Assembly: GCA_944321175.1 (NCBI GenBank)
Contig: CALUKI010000008.1
Location: forward strand, 85,035 to 149,034
Origin: an uncultured Alistipes sp.
GTDB lineage: Bacteria; Bacteroidota; Bacteroidia; Bacteroidales; Rikenellaceae
Length of the DNA: 64,000 nt
Direction of reading: 5' to 3'
Every line of letters starts with the position of its first letter. The stretch's first letter is position 1. Both the position numbers and the translations under genes were made by a program. Positions 1-8,935 of this stretch are shown here, piece by piece. Under the pieces are notes generated by a model. The model was not told the origin of the DNA, did no database searches, and saw nothing but the letters and a program-made list of their open reading frames with translations.

Positions 1-2889
1 CGTTCCGAACGCGAACAGTATTATCTCGACTCCGTGCAGAATCAGCCCGTTTATAATCTGGGCTTCCGCAAATTCACCTATAAGGAGGTCAAGGAGAAGG
101 AGCTGAACCTCGGTCTGGACCTGAAGGGCGGCATGAACGTCATGCTGGAGATTCAGGTGGAAGATGTCGTGAAATCGTTGGCCGGCGACAGCAAGAACGA
201 TCCTGCCTTCATCGAGGCGATGGCGAAGGCTTCCGAAGGTCTCAAATCGGGCAAGGACTTCATCGGCGAGTTCGTGCGCAGTTATCAGGCGACGACCAAC
301 GGCGCTCCGCTGGCGGCGATTTTCGTAAGCCCCGACCGGAAGGATATTACCCCCAACAGCACCGATGCCGAAGTCGAGAAGATCCTCCGCAAGGAGACCG
401 ATGATGCCATCGACGCTTCGTTCAACATCCTGCGCAGCCGTATCGACCATTTCGGCGTGACGCAGCCCAACATCCAGCGCCTGCCCAACTCGAACCGTAT
501 TCTGGTGGAGCTGCCGGGCGTGAAGGAGCCGGAGCGTGTGCGCAAGCTGCTTCAGGGGTCGGCATCGCTGGAGTTCTGGACAACCTACAACGCCGATGAG
601 ATTCTTCCGACGTTGATGCGTGCCGATGCCGTTGTGAAGCAATATCTTGCCGATACGACGCCTGAGACTGCCGAAGAGGAGGCCCTGCCGGTCGAGGAGG
701 CCGATACCACGGCCGGAAACGATCTGATCGCCGAGGTGGCGTCGTCCGCCGCCGGCACGGATCAGAACATGGCGGAGACATCGTACTACGACCGTGAGCA
801 GAATCCGCTCTTCGCATTGCTGAATCCCCAGTTCGCCGGCGGTGCGGCTGTGGGTGCCGTTATGGCTGCCGATACTGCTGCGGTCAATGATTATCTGGCG
901 CTTCCCGCCGTTCGGGAGATGCTTCCTGCCGACCTGCGCTTCAAGTGGGCGATCAAGGGTGAATCGGATCCTCTGCTCGATGGCCGTTTCTATCTCTATG
1001 CCATCAAGGTAGAGCGTCCCGACGGCAGGGCTCCGCTGGACGGTTCGGTTATCACGGATGCCCGCGAGGCCTATGCGCAGCGGGGTGCTGAGGCCGAGGT
1101 CTCGATGTCGATGAATTCGAACGGCATCGCCGAATGGGCCCGCCTGACGGCTGACAACATCAACCGCTGCGTGGCGATTGTCCTTGACGGGTACGTCTAT
1201 TCGGCGCCTGTGGTGCGTCAGAAGATCGAAGGAGGCAACTCGTCGATCTCCGGCAACTTTACCATTCAGGAGGCAAAGGACCTGGCCAATGTCCTCAAGT
1301 CGGGCAAGGTGCCCGCTCCGGCACATATCATCCAGGATACGGTCGTAGGCCCTTCGCTGGGTCAGGAGTCGATCAATGCCGGTATGGTCTCGTTCCTCAT
1401 CGCCTTCCTGCTCGTGCTGCTCTACATGGGCGCTTTCTACAAGACGGCCGGCTGGGTGGCCGACGCGGCGCTGCTCTTCAACGTCTTCCTGTTGATGGGC
1501 GTGCTCGTCTCGTTCGGTGCCGTGCTGACATTGCCCGGTATTGCCGGTATTGTCCTGACGATGGGTATGGCCGTTGACTCGAATGTCATCATTTACGAAC
1601 GTATCAAGGAGGAACTGCGGGCCGGAAAGGGATTGTCGCTGGCCATCAAGGACGGTTTTTCGAACGCATACTCGGCCATCATCGACGGTCAGCTGACGAC
1701 GATCATCACGGGTGTCGTCCTCTTCATCTTCGGCAACGGCCCCGTGCAGGGCTTTGCCACGACGCTGATCATCGGTATTATGACATCGCTCTTCAGTTCG
1801 ATCTTCATTACGCGCATCCTCATCGAAGCTATTGTCGCCCGTTTCGGCAAGATCTCCTTCTCGTGGAAATGGTCCGAGAACTGGCTCAATGACTACCGCT
1901 TCGATTTCGTCGGCAAGCGCCGCTTCTCCTATGCGATTTCGGGTACGCTGATCGTCATTTCGTTCATCTCGTTCGCCGTACTCGGTCTCAACCGGGGCGT
2001 GGAGTTTACCGGCGGCCGTTCCTATGTCGTGCTGTTTGACCAGCCCGTCTCGGTCGAGTCGGTGCGTGCCTCGATCGAGGATCAGTTCGCGCAGATCGAG
2101 AATGCCGACAATGCGAATATCAGCTGTGAGGTAAAACAATACGGCGGTGACGGCGACCAGGTGCGTGTCGTGACGCAGTACAAGTACGATGATGCTTCGG
2201 ACGAGGCGACCGATGAGATAAACATGCTGCTTTACAACGCCGTGAAGGATTATTACAAGTCTCCGGTCCGTTTCGAGGAATTCCGCAATACGCAGCTCAA
2301 TCCCTACGGTATCGTGTCGGCCGACAAGATCGGCCCTTCGGTTGCCAAGGATATGACTTACAATGCCGTCTATGCGGTATTCTTCTCGCTGATCGCCATC
2401 GGTCTCTACATCACCTGGCGGTTCAAGAAGTGGCAGTGGGCGATGGGCGCCACGCTGGCGTTGGCTCACGATGCGTTGATTGTCATCGGTCTCTTCTCCC
2501 TGCTCTATTCGGTCATGCCGTTCAATCTGGAGGTCAACCAGGCCTTTATTGCGGCGATCCTGACCGTGATCGGTTATTCGATCAACAATACGGTGGTGAT
2601 CTTCGACCGTATCCGTGAGTACATGGCGCTCTATCCGAAGCGCAATATCCGCGATAACATCAACAATGCCGTTTGCTCGACGATGGCCCGTACGTTCAAC
2701 TCGTCGGGTACGACGCTCGTGACGTTGCTGGCGATCTTCCTCTTCGGCGGCGAGACGATCCGCGGCTTTATCTTCGCCCTGTTGTGCGGCGTGCTGATCG
2801 GTACTTACTCGTCGTGGTTCATCGCTACGCCGCTGTCGTATGATCTGATGCCCAAGGTGCTCAAACGTGCCGGCAAAGACAAGGCGTAG
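1..2889 (+). CDS. secDF: SecDF fused protein translocase subunit (5' end outside the window)
   Basis: The reading frame is open from base 1 and starts upstream of the window; about 962 residues are visible. SecD and SecF use the proton-motive force to complete export of preproteins through SecYEG at the inner membrane, and Bacteroidota normally carry them as one polypeptide. The SecD half begins with the LGLDLKGG motif around residue 37, followed by a large periplasmic part with an acidic Glu/Ala-rich insert (around residues 215-270), then six membrane segments from about 460. The SecF half follows (GVEFTGG motif near 672) with a second set of membrane segments ending near the C-terminus. A strong hairpin terminator lies 23 bases after the stop. 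The family assignment is secure; only the N-terminus is unseen. Confidence 0.97.
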   Translation, partial: RSEREQYYLDSVQNQPVYNLGFRKFTYKEVKEKELNLGLDLKGGMNVMLEIQVEDVVKSLAGDSKNDPAFIEAMAKASEGLKSGKDFIGEFVRSYQATTNGAPLAAIFVSPDRKDITPNSTDAEVEKILRKETDDAIDASFNILRSRIDHFGVTQPNIQRLPNSNRILVELPGVKEPERVRKLLQGSASLEFWTTYNADEILPTLMRADAVVKQYLADTTPETAEEEALPVEEADTTAGNDLIAEVASSAAGTDQNMAETSYYDREQNPLFALLNPQFAGGAAVGAVMAADTAAVNDYLALPAVREMLPADLRFKWAIKGESDPLLDGRFYLYAIKVERPDGRAPLDGSVITDAREAYAQRGAEAEVSMSMNSNGIAEWARLTADNINRCVAIVLDGYVYSAPVVRQKIEGGNSSISGNFTIQEAKDLANVLKSGKVPAPAHIIQDTVVGPSLGQESINAGMVSFLIAFLLVLLYMGAFYKTAGWVADAALLFNVFLLMGVLVSFGAVLTLPGIAGIVLTMGMAVDSNVIIYERIKEELRAGKGLSLAIKDGFSNAYSAIIDGQLTTIITGVVLFIFGNGPVQGFATTLIIGIMTSLFSSIFITRILIEAIVARFGKISFSWKWSENWLNDYRFDFVGKRRFSYAISGTLIVISFISFAVLGLNRGVEFTGGRSYVVLFDQPVSVESVRASIEDQFAQIENADNANISCEVKQYGGDGDQVRVVTQYKYDDASDEATDEINMLLYNAVKDYYKSPVRFEEFRNTQLNPYGIVSADKIGPSVAKDMTYNAVYAVFFSLIAIGLYITWRFKKWQWAMGATLALAHDALIVIGLFSLLYSVMPFNLEVNQAFIAAILTVIGYSINNTVVIFDRIREYMALYPKRNIRDNINNAVCSTMARTFNSSGTTLVTLLAIFLFGGETIRGFIFALLCGVLIGTYSSWFIATPLSYDLMPKVLKRAGKDKA

Positions 2890-2912
2890 CGCAGAGACAT
2901 GCCGAATTGCCG

Positions 2913-2948
2913 AAAAACGGACTGCACGGATTTGTGCAGTCCGTTTTT
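2913..2948. terminator. Bidirectional-type hairpin terminator after secDF
   Basis: A perfect inverted repeat has arms at 2913-2927 and 2934-2948 around a six-base loop. The outer part is an A run on the left and a T run on the right, so it can act as a rho-independent terminator for secDF. Its loop also holds the -33 element of the next promoter. Confidence 0.9.
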
Positions 2949-2961
2949 ATTGCTATCTTTG
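2931..2961 (+). promoter_or_regulatory. Bacteroidota-type promoter for the gene at 2973
   Basis: TTTG at 2931-2934, a 19-base spacer, and TATCTTTG at 2954-2961 match the Bacteroidota sigma-ABfr consensus. The -33 element sits in the terminator loop. The ATG at 2973 lies 12 bases past the -7 box, so the 5' leader would be very short. Confidence 0.8.
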
Positions 2962-2972
2962 CTCTGATTCTA

Positions 2973-3377
2973 ATGAGCAAAGCCATGTTCGAGAGTGTGA
3001 AGCAGTGGTTGTTGAGGTATGTCTCACCGATATTTGTCGTCATGTTGCTGGCGTCGTTCGTGCTGTGGTACATCGCAAAGCTGAACTATACCTATACGAC
3101 CGAACAGACGGTCCATATCAATGTCGATGGCGAGCAGTTCGATGTCGTTTGCGTCGTCGAGGGTCTCGGAACGAATCTCTTCAGCCGTATCGCCTATATG
3201 CGCAATTCGTTGCGGATCCCTCTGGCCGATCTTCATTGGGCTCCGTCGTCCGAGCAGGAGGGATATATCGACATCGATCCGCAATCGTTGCAGAATGCCA
3301 TTTCAGTGCATTACGGTGACGTGAAAGTCATCTCGATCGGGAATGTCCCTCCGATCAAACATCCGGAGAAACGATGA
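2973..3377 (+). CDS. small membrane-anchored protein upstream of coaE, possibly YbbR/CdaR-like
   Basis: This 134-residue protein has one N-terminal membrane segment (roughly residues 14-36, rich in V, L, F and W) followed by about 95 residues predicted to lie outside the cytoplasm. I chose the ATG at 2973 because it lies just past a consensus promoter; an in-frame ATG at 2985 is also possible, while the open frame reaches back into the terminator and cannot start there. Its stop overlaps the coaE start (ATGA type), so the two are translationally coupled. In other Bacteroidota a YbbR-domain protein often sits directly before coaE. This protein is much shorter than those, and I cannot confirm the domain by eye. 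The function is unknown. Confidence 0.75.
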   Translation: MSKAMFESVKQWLLRYVSPIFVVMLLASFVLWYIAKLNYTYTTEQTVHINVDGEQFDVVCVVEGLGTNLFSRIAYMRNSLRIPLADLHWAPSSEQEGYIDIDPQSLQNAISVHYGDVKVISIGNVPPIKHPEKR

Positions 3378-3976
3378 TGAGGGTCGGAGTGACGGGCGGC
3401 ATCGGCAGCGGCAAAAGCACCGTGTGCCGGATGCTGGGTGAACGGGGCGTTCCGGTTTACGACAGCGATGCCGCCGCCAAACGTCTGATGAATGAGGATC
3501 CGGCATTGCGAGCGGCGCTTGTCGAGGCATTCGGTGCGGCGGCGTTTCGCGACGGGGCGCTCGACCGGCACTATCTGGCGGAGCGTGTCTTCAGCGATCC
3601 GCAGCAGTTGCGGCGTCTCGAAGCGTTGGTTCATCCCTGTGTGAAACGGGATTTCGCCCGTTGGGCCGAGTCGCATGCCGATGCGGATTATGTCGTATTG
3701 GAGTGCGCGATTCTCTATGAATCGGGGATGGATGCCTGTGTGGATCGGGTTGTGGCGGTCGTCGCGCCCGAGGAGATACGGCTTGTACGCGTGAATGCCC
3801 GTGACGGCGCAACGGCCGATGAGATCCGCCGCCGCATGGCTGCGCAGCTCTCCGATGACGAGTTGTGCGCGCGGGCGGATCTGACGCTTGTGAATATCAA
3901 TCGGGAGGATCTGGCTGCCGATGTGGCCGAATGCGACCGCCGATTCCGCTATGAAGCAGCACGAAATAGATCTTGA
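3374..3976 (+). CDS. coaE: dephospho-CoA kinase
   Basis: CoaE phosphorylates the 3'-hydroxyl of dephospho-CoA with ATP, the last step of coenzyme A synthesis in the cytosol. The 200-residue product has the expected length and starts with the P-loop GGIGSGKST (residues 8-16), followed by the family motif VYDSDAAAKRL and the LVHP segment typical of CoaE. Two ATG codons (3374 and 3377) are possible; the first overlaps the stop of the preceding gene. The 3' end overlaps folP by 26 bases, so coaE, folP and lolD are probably one transcript with coupled translation. Confidence 0.96.
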   Translation: MMRVGVTGGIGSGKSTVCRMLGERGVPVYDSDAAAKRLMNEDPALRAALVEAFGAAAFRDGALDRHYLAERVFSDPQQLRRLEALVHPCVKRDFARWAESHADADYVVLECAILYESGMDACVDRVVAVVAPEEIRLVRVNARDGATADEIRRRMAAQLSDDELCARADLTLVNINREDLAADVAECDRRFRYEAARNRS

Positions 3977-4793
3977 CCTTTCGCGACGGCGGGTCATGAC
4001 AATCGTCAATGTCACGCCCGACTCGTTCTTTGCCGGCAGCCGCACGCCCGACTGGCTGGCCATCGAACGCCGTGTGCGCGATGCCGTAGCGTGCGGCGCT
4101 TCGATCATCGACGTAGGCGGTTATTCGTCACGCCCCGGCGCCGACGAGGTTCCGCCCGACGAAGAGTGGCGGCGGGTTGATCTGGGTATCGGCGCCGTGC
4201 GGGCCTTGTCGCCCGATCTGCCCGTTTCGGTCGATACCTTCCGGTCGAGCGTGGCGGCCCGCGCCATCCGCAAATACGGCAAGGTCATCATCAACGACAT
4301 CTCGGCCGGAGAGCTGGATCCGCTGCTGATCGACGTGGCGGCGAAGTACGATGTCCCCTATGTGGCGATGCACATGCGCGGCACGCCGGAGACGATGCAG
4401 TCGCTGACCGGTTACAGGGATGTCGCGGCGGAGGTGGCGGACTATTTCCGTGAACGCACGGCGCTGTTGCGCGAACGCGGTGTACGCCGCATCATCATCG
4501 ATCCGGGATTCGGTTTTGCCAAAACGCTCGAACAGAATTACGAGTTGCTGCACGGCCTGCATCGCCTTTGTGAACTGGGCTATCCCGTGTTGGCGGGGCT
4601 TTCGCGCAAATCGATGATCTATAAACTTCTGAATACGACGCCCGACAAGGCGCTCAACGGTACGACGGCACTGCATTGGGAGTGCCTGCGGCAGGGGGCC
4701 GCGATCCTGCGGGTGCACGATACGCGCGAAGCGGTGGAAGTGGTGCGTCTGTTCGAACAATTCACTCAAGCTGGATGGAACGGAAAACAATGA
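3951..4793 (+). CDS. folP: dihydropteroate synthase
   Basis: FolP condenses 6-hydroxymethyl-dihydropterin diphosphate with p-aminobenzoate to give dihydropteroate in folate synthesis; it is the sulfonamide target. The 280-residue protein carries the diagnostic motif [11 protein letters not shown] (residues 16-26), a [11 protein letters not shown] segment, NDISAG, and the phosphate-binding GLSRKSMI segment near the C-terminus. The ATG at 3951 was chosen because it places the first family motif at the usual distance from the N-terminus; the frame is open further upstream inside coaE. It overlaps coaE by 26 bases and lolD by 4 bases. Confidence 0.96.
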   Translation: MKQHEIDLDLSRRRVMTIVNVTPDSFFAGSRTPDWLAIERRVRDAVACGASIIDVGGYSSRPGADEVPPDEEWRRVDLGIGAVRALSPDLPVSVDTFRSSVAARAIRKYGKVIINDISAGELDPLLIDVAAKYDVPYVAMHMRGTPETMQSLTGYRDVAAEVADYFRERTALLRERGVRRIIIDPGFGFAKTLEQNYELLHGLHRLCELGYPVLAGLSRKSMIYKLLNTTPDKALNGTTALHWECLRQGAAILRVHDTREAVEVVRLFEQFTQAGWNGKQ

Positions 4794-5440
4794 TACGGGC
4801 CGAAGGGCTTCGGAAATGTTACGGTGCATTGACCGTATTGCAGGATGTTTCGCTGGAGGTGGCACGCGGCGAGCTGGTATCGGTCGTGGGTGCGAGCGGC
4901 GCCGGCAAGACGACGCTGTTGCAGATATTGGGGTCGTTGTCGCAGCCTGACGGCGGACGTGTCGAGGTGGACGGCACCGACCTCTTCGCATTGGGGGATC
5001 GGGCGTTGTCGGAGTTCCGCAACCGGCGGATCGGTTTTGTCTTTCAGTTCCACCACCTGCTGCCCGAATTCACCGCTTTGGAGAATGTCTGCCTGCCGGG
5101 ACTCATCGGCGGGCGCGATCGCCGCGAGGTGGAGGCGCAGGCCGTCGAACTGCTTGACATGATGGGCCTTTCCGCACGCTGCGACCATAAACCTGCGGAG
5201 TTGTCGGGCGGCGAGCAGCAGCGGACGGCGATTGCCCGTGCCCTGATCAACACACCGGCGGTGCTGCTGGCCGACGAACCGTCGGGAAACCTCGATTCGA
5301 CAAACCGCGAGGAGATTCACCGGCTCTTTTTCGAACTGCGCGAGCGGTTCGGGCAGACCGTCGTCATCGTCACGCACGATGAGCGGCTTGCGGCGCGTGC
5401 CGACCGGATGATCACGATGCGTGACGGCCGGATCGTCTGA
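4790..5440 (+). CDS. lolD: LolD-type lipoprotein-releasing ABC transporter ATPase
   Basis: This 216-residue ATPase matches LolD, which powers release of outer-membrane-directed lipoproteins from the inner membrane through LolCE. It has Walker [10 protein letters not shown] (residues 34-42), a Q-loop region [12 protein letters not shown] typical of the LolD/MacB group, the ABC signature LSGGEQQR, and Walker [12 protein letters not shown] followed by a switch His (VTHD). The start codon overlaps the folP stop. LolC/LolE permeases are not in the window. A MacB or FtsE relative is possible, but the [13 protein letters not shown] segment favours LolD. Confidence 0.88.
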   Translation: MIRAEGLRKCYGALTVLQDVSLEVARGELVSVVGASGAGKTTLLQILGSLSQPDGGRVEVDGTDLFALGDRALSEFRNRRIGFVFQFHHLLPEFTALENVCLPGLIGGRDRREVEAQAVELLDMMGLSARCDHKPAELSGGEQQRTAIARALINTPAVLLADEPSGNLDSTNREEIHRLFFELRERFGQTVVIVTHDERLAARADRMITMRDGRIV

Positions 5441-5564
5441 GTGAGGGCCTGTGAGCGATTTCGACGACCGCACGGGCGTTGCAGGGTGCCGATCCGGCAC
5501 CGGCAGCGGAACGGGCGAATGCGGGGACGGCGGTAAATCCGGAACGATGAGGGGGCGTGGAGCA

Positions 5565-6338
5565 ATGGAGCATGCGGAGCTGCGGGAGCTGCTCGATGAA
5601 CTGTGGGACCGTTACGACCGGGAAGAGTTCATCGCGGAGGATCCCGTCGCGGTGCCGCACCGTTTCACGACGCGCGACGATCGGGAGATAGCGGGGTTCC
5701 TCGTTGCGACGATCGCATGGGGCAGCCGTCCGATGATCGTCCGCAATGGCCTGCGCATGATGCATTTCCTCGACGATGCGCCGCATGATTTCGTCATGAA
5801 CGCTTCGGAACGGGAGCTGGCGATGCTGCAGCCGTTCGTGCACCGCACCTTCAACGGCAGCGACCTGATCCATTTCGTGCGGGCGATCCGTGCAATGTAT
5901 GCGGAATATGGCGGCCTGGGCCGGTTTGTCGAGTCGCGTTATGCCGCGACGGGCGATATGCGGGTGGTGCTGGCCGATTTCCGGCGGGCATTCTTCTCAA
6001 TTGCCCATCCGGTACGGTGTGAAAAGCATCTGGCCTGCATCGATCGGGGTGCTTCGTGCAAACGGCTGAACATGTATTTCCGATGGTTCGTGCGGTGCGA
6101 CGGGCGCGGGGTTGATTTCGGACTGTGGCGGTCGGTTCCGATGTCGGCGCTCTATCTGCCCCTCGACCTGCATACGGGACGTGTGGGGCGGGCCCTGGGG
6201 CTGCTCGGACGACGCCAGAACGACTGGCGGGCCGTCGAAGAGATTACCGCACGGTTGCGGGAGCTGGATCCCGACGATCCGGTGCGTTACGACTTTGCCC
6301 TCTTCGGTGCGGGTATTGACGGCTTTGCAGGGCTTTGA
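5565..6338 (+). CDS. TIGR02757 family protein of unknown function
   Basis: The protein (257 residues) resembles the TIGR02757/DUF2400 family, widespread in Bacteroidota and some Proteobacteria, with no firmly assigned biochemical role. Recognisable features are the N-terminal LDELWDRYD segment, the DPVAVPHRF and ATIAWGSRPMI segments, and the C-terminal region where CIDRGASCKRLNMYFRW is followed by DLHTGRVGRALGLL and DPDDPVRYDFALFG. I chose the ATG at 5565; upstream in-frame codons from a GTG at 5451 encode a Gly/Ser-rich stretch unlike the family. It begins 124 bases after lolD and may share its transcript. Confidence 0.8.
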   Translation: MEHAELRELLDELWDRYDREEFIAEDPVAVPHRFTTRDDREIAGFLVATIAWGSRPMIVRNGLRMMHFLDDAPHDFVMNASERELAMLQPFVHRTFNGSDLIHFVRAIRAMYAEYGGLGRFVESRYAATGDMRVVLADFRRAFFSIAHPVRCEKHLACIDRGASCKRLNMYFRWFVRCDGRGVDFGLWRSVPMSALYLPLDLHTGRVGRALGLLGRRQNDWRAVEEITARLRELDPDDPVRYDFALFGAGIDGFAGL

Positions 6339-6407
6339 ACTGCGGGGCCGATCGGGACTTGCGGAGGAAGAAGGTGTTTTTTGCCGTCGAGGCATGTTGG
6401 ACAGACG

Positions 6408-7118
6408 ATGACGATGTTCCGATTCAAACAATTCACGATCGAACAGGATCGGTGCGCGATGAAGGTCGGCACCGACGGGGTGCTGTTGGGCGCATGGGTC
6501 TCCTTGCGGCCTTCGGACTGTCGGCTGCTCGATGTCGGTACGGGTACGGGGGTGATTGCGCTGATGCTCGCGCAGCGCGCTCCGCAGGCGGAAGTCACGG
6601 CGATCGACATCGACGAAGCCTGTGCGGTGCAGGCTCGCGGCAATGCCGACCGTTCGGCATGGCGAGCCCGTATTACGGTCTGTTGTGCGCCCGTGCAGGA
6701 TTATCGTACCGGTCTGTCGTTCGATCTGCTTGTCTCCAACCCTCCCTATTACGACCGTTCGCTGCTGCCGCCCGATGCGGGGCGCACGACGGCGCGCCAT
6801 GCCGTATCGCTCGATTCCGCTGGGTTGCTTGCGGCGGCCGACCGGCTGTTGGCACCCGAAGGGCGTATGGCCCTCGTCCTTCCGCCGCCCGAAGCGGAAC
6901 GCTTCCGTGCGCAGGCCGCGGGACGTTTCGCCCTGCAGCGGCGGACGGATGTCTGGACGACTCCCCGCAGCGGTGTGCGGCGCTGCCTGTTGGAATTCGT
7001 GCGCGACGGGATGCCTGTCGGGGAGCCTGCGGCCGACCGGCTGGTCATCGAGGAGGCCCCGAATCATTTTACGGAGGAGTACAAACTCCTTACGCGCGAT
7101 TTCTACCTCAAATTTTGA
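6408..7118 (+). CDS. trmN6: tRNA1(Val) (adenine(37)-N6)-methyltransferase, TrmN6/YfiC-like
   Basis: The 236-residue protein is an S-adenosylmethionine-dependent N6-adenine methyltransferase. The N-terminal FRFKQFTIEQDRCAMKVGTD is the hallmark of the YfiC/TrmN6 group, followed by SAM-binding motif I (LDVGTGTGV, residues 41-49), motif II (TAIDID, 64-69), and the catalytic NPPYY (111-115). The family methylates A37 of tRNA1(Val). The ATG at 6408 (MTMFRFKQF) was chosen because it sits just before the conserved motif; 6414 is an equally valid choice. The last codons overlap the -33 element of the next promoter. Confidence 0.93.
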   Translation: MTMFRFKQFTIEQDRCAMKVGTDGVLLGAWVSLRPSDCRLLDVGTGTGVIALMLAQRAPQAEVTAIDIDEACAVQARGNADRSAWRARITVCCAPVQDYRTGLSFDLLVSNPPYYDRSLLPPDAGRTTARHAVSLDSAGLLAAADRLLAPEGRMALVLPPPEAERFRAQAAGRFALQRRTDVWTTPRSGVRRCLLEFVRDGMPVGEPAADRLVIEEAPNHFTEEYKLLTRDFYLKF

Positions 7119-7144
7119 GATCGGCGCGAAAAGCATTATATTTG
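7114..7144 (+). promoter_or_regulatory. promoter for the DUF4831 gene
   Basis: TTTG at 7114-7117, a 19-base spacer and TATATTTG at 7137-7144 match the Bacteroidota consensus. The -33 box overlaps the trmN6 stop codon. Confidence 0.8.
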
Positions 7145-7161
7145 TTCACCGACAAACTGAA

Positions 7162-8067
7162 ATGCCTATGAAATCGATTCTTTCGCTGCTGCTCTGTACG
7201 ACGTTGTTCGTCGGAAACGCTGCAGCTCAAAGCACCCGCGTTTCCCGAACGGGACTCGTGGAAGAGAACGGATGTGTGGAGGTAATTGTTCCGGCGTCGC
7301 CCTTGGCGGTCGATCTGGTGGTCGAGAAGGAGGTCGTGACGGTCGGCCCTTACGCCCGTTATGCCCAGAAGTTCCTCGGTGTGCGCGGCGCGCTGAGCGA
7401 CAAGACGCTCTATACGGTCAGGGAGGCGCGTATGGCGCTCTGTCCGGAGCGTACTCCGGCCGGAAGTCTGCTGCCGGCCGATCGGGTTCAGGCGACGAAC
7501 TATCTGGGCGATGCCGAGAGTTTCTCGCGTGTGCCTTTCGACAAGCGCACACTGTCGGATGAATCGTTGGAAACGGCGGCCCGCAATGCCGCCAATACGC
7601 TCTTCTCGATCCGTCAGCGCCGCATGGAGCTGATTACGAGCGAGGCCGGCGAACATGTCTTCGGTGCCGGGCTGCAGGCGGCGCTGAAGGAACTGGACCG
7701 ACAGGAGCAGGCTTATACGGAGCTTTTCCTTGGCAAACGGGTTGTCACGACCTCGGTCAAACGGGTTGTCGTAGTGCCCGATCCCGCCAAACAGAAATAC
7801 ATCCTCTGCCGTTTCTCCTCCGATCGCGGGGTGTTACCCGACAGCGATCTGACGGGTGAGATCGTTTTGTTGCAGCTGGATAAAGAGTCCGACTGTGCTT
7901 TCCCGCTGGCTCCGGCGTCGCCCAAGGCGGCGCGCACGGCGACCTATCGTGTTGCGGCCGAAGTGGCCTGCACGGTCTATTGCGGAACGAATGTCGTAAG
8001 CCGGACGACCCTGCCGCTCTTCGAGTTCGGGCGGGATGTCACGGTGGCGCTGCCCGGCAAGAAGTGA
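7162..8067 (+). CDS. DUF4831 family exported protein
   Basis: This 301-residue protein has an N-terminal signal peptide (a Lys, then about 14 hydrophobic residues, with cleavage likely after NAAA near residue 22). The mature part resembles the Bacteroidota-restricted DUF4831 family: a VVEKEVVTVGPYARYAQKFL segment early, then a Lys/Arg-rich C-terminal half with a helical ISIRQRR-like region around residue 150. No enzymatic motif is visible; a periplasmic location is inferred. The ATG at 7162 follows a good promoter by 18 bases; a second ATG at 7168 is possible. Its stop overlaps the start of the AlkD-like gene by one base. Confidence 0.8.
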   Translation: MPMKSILSLLLCTTLFVGNAAAQSTRVSRTGLVEENGCVEVIVPASPLAVDLVVEKEVVTVGPYARYAQKFLGVRGALSDKTLYTVREARMALCPERTPAGSLLPADRVQATNYLGDAESFSRVPFDKRTLSDESLETAARNAANTLFSIRQRRMELITSEAGEHVFGAGLQAALKELDRQEQAYTELFLGKRVVTTSVKRVVVVPDPAKQKYILCRFSSDRGVLPDSDLTGEIVLLQLDKESDCAFPLAPASPKAARTATYRVAAEVACTVYCGTNVVSRTTLPLFEFGRDVTVALPGKK

Positions 8068-8705
8068 TGGAGAACCACACGGCACGCATGGCGGCGCTCT
8101 TAGGCGAGTTGCGCCGCGAGATGAACGGCGCGGTCGTCGAGTCGATGCAGCGCGGCGAGGGCGGCTACGGATTGAATTACGGGGTATGCATCCCCACGAT
8201 TCGCGCGATCGCCGCCCGTGTGGGGACGGATCACCCCTTTGCACGCTTTCTCTATCGGCAGGATGTCCGTGAACTCCGTATGGCGGCTCTGACGATTGCC
8301 GATCCGCAGGCCGTAACGACTGCCGAACTCGACGCGTGGTTCTGCGGCCGTATGCCGGAGGAGCTGATGGAGGAGTTGGCGCTGCGGCTTCTGAGCCGGT
8401 GTCGGATGCCGGTGCTGGAGGCGTTGCGTGACGGCTGGTTGCGGAAGGGGTGTGCGGCACAACGATATACGGCGCTGATGGCCCTGGCGCGCTGTCGTGA
8501 TTTCGATGCGGCGCCGGTTGCGGGGATTCTTCCCGAAATTCTTGCGGCATATCCCGACGATCTGCGTCTGGCGCGCGGAGCGGCGGCATTTCTGCAGGCT
8601 GCGTCGCCGAAAATCGGTTCTGAAACCTTGAACGCGATGCTCGAACGGCTGCCCGAATCCTCCGGAGCGCGCTTTCTGCGCGAAGAGGTGGCGTGGCTGT
8701 GCTGA
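8067..8705 (+). CDS. AlkD-like HEAT-repeat DNA alkylation repair protein
   Basis: The 212-residue product is helical throughout and resembles the AlkD/AlkC superfamily of HEAT-like DNA glycosylases that remove cationic alkyl-purines. Supporting segments are YGLNYGVCIPTIRAIA near residue 30, the HPFARFLYRQDVRELRMAAL helix pair, and the later WLRKGCAAQRYTALMALARC repeat. AlkD depends on an aromatic cleft and a catalytic Asp that I cannot place by eye, so enzymatic activity is unproven. The start overlaps the previous stop (TGATG), indicating an operon. A hairpin terminator follows. Confidence 0.72.
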   Translation: MENHTARMAALLGELRREMNGAVVESMQRGEGGYGLNYGVCIPTIRAIAARVGTDHPFARFLYRQDVRELRMAALTIADPQAVTTAELDAWFCGRMPEELMEELALRLLSRCRMPVLEALRDGWLRKGCAAQRYTALMALARCRDFDAAPVAGILPEILAAYPDDLRLARGAAAFLQAASPKIGSETLNAMLERLPESSGARFLREEVAWLC

Positions 8706-8811
8706 ACCGAGCGGGCGGAAGGGCTTCCGGTGCGTATCGCCGAAGGGCAGGCGAAACGACGTATGGCCTGGTGGCGGGCGGAATGCCGGATTCAGCGTAT
8801 ATCGAATAATC

Positions 8812-8854
8812 AGGACGACGGGTTCATCGCGATGAATCCGTCGTCCTTTGTTTG
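8812..8854. terminator. convergent terminator between the AlkD-like gene and radA
   Basis: A stem of about 16 pairs (arms 8812-8827 and 8832-8847, one G-T pair) is followed by a T-rich stretch. It lies in the 230-base spacer between a plus-strand and a minus-strand gene end. The rest of the spacer shows nothing else. Confidence 0.8.
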
Positions 8855-8935
8855 CCGGATGCTGGTCGGCCTGCGGGTGTATCCGGTTCATTGAGCCGGG
8901 CGGATGGTGTGGCCGTTCCCTCGATAGGCGTATGG

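Noticed and set aside
5451..5564. GTG start for the TIGR02757 gene
   Set aside because: The extra 38 residues are Gly/Ser-rich and do not match the family N-terminus; the ATG at 5565 fits.
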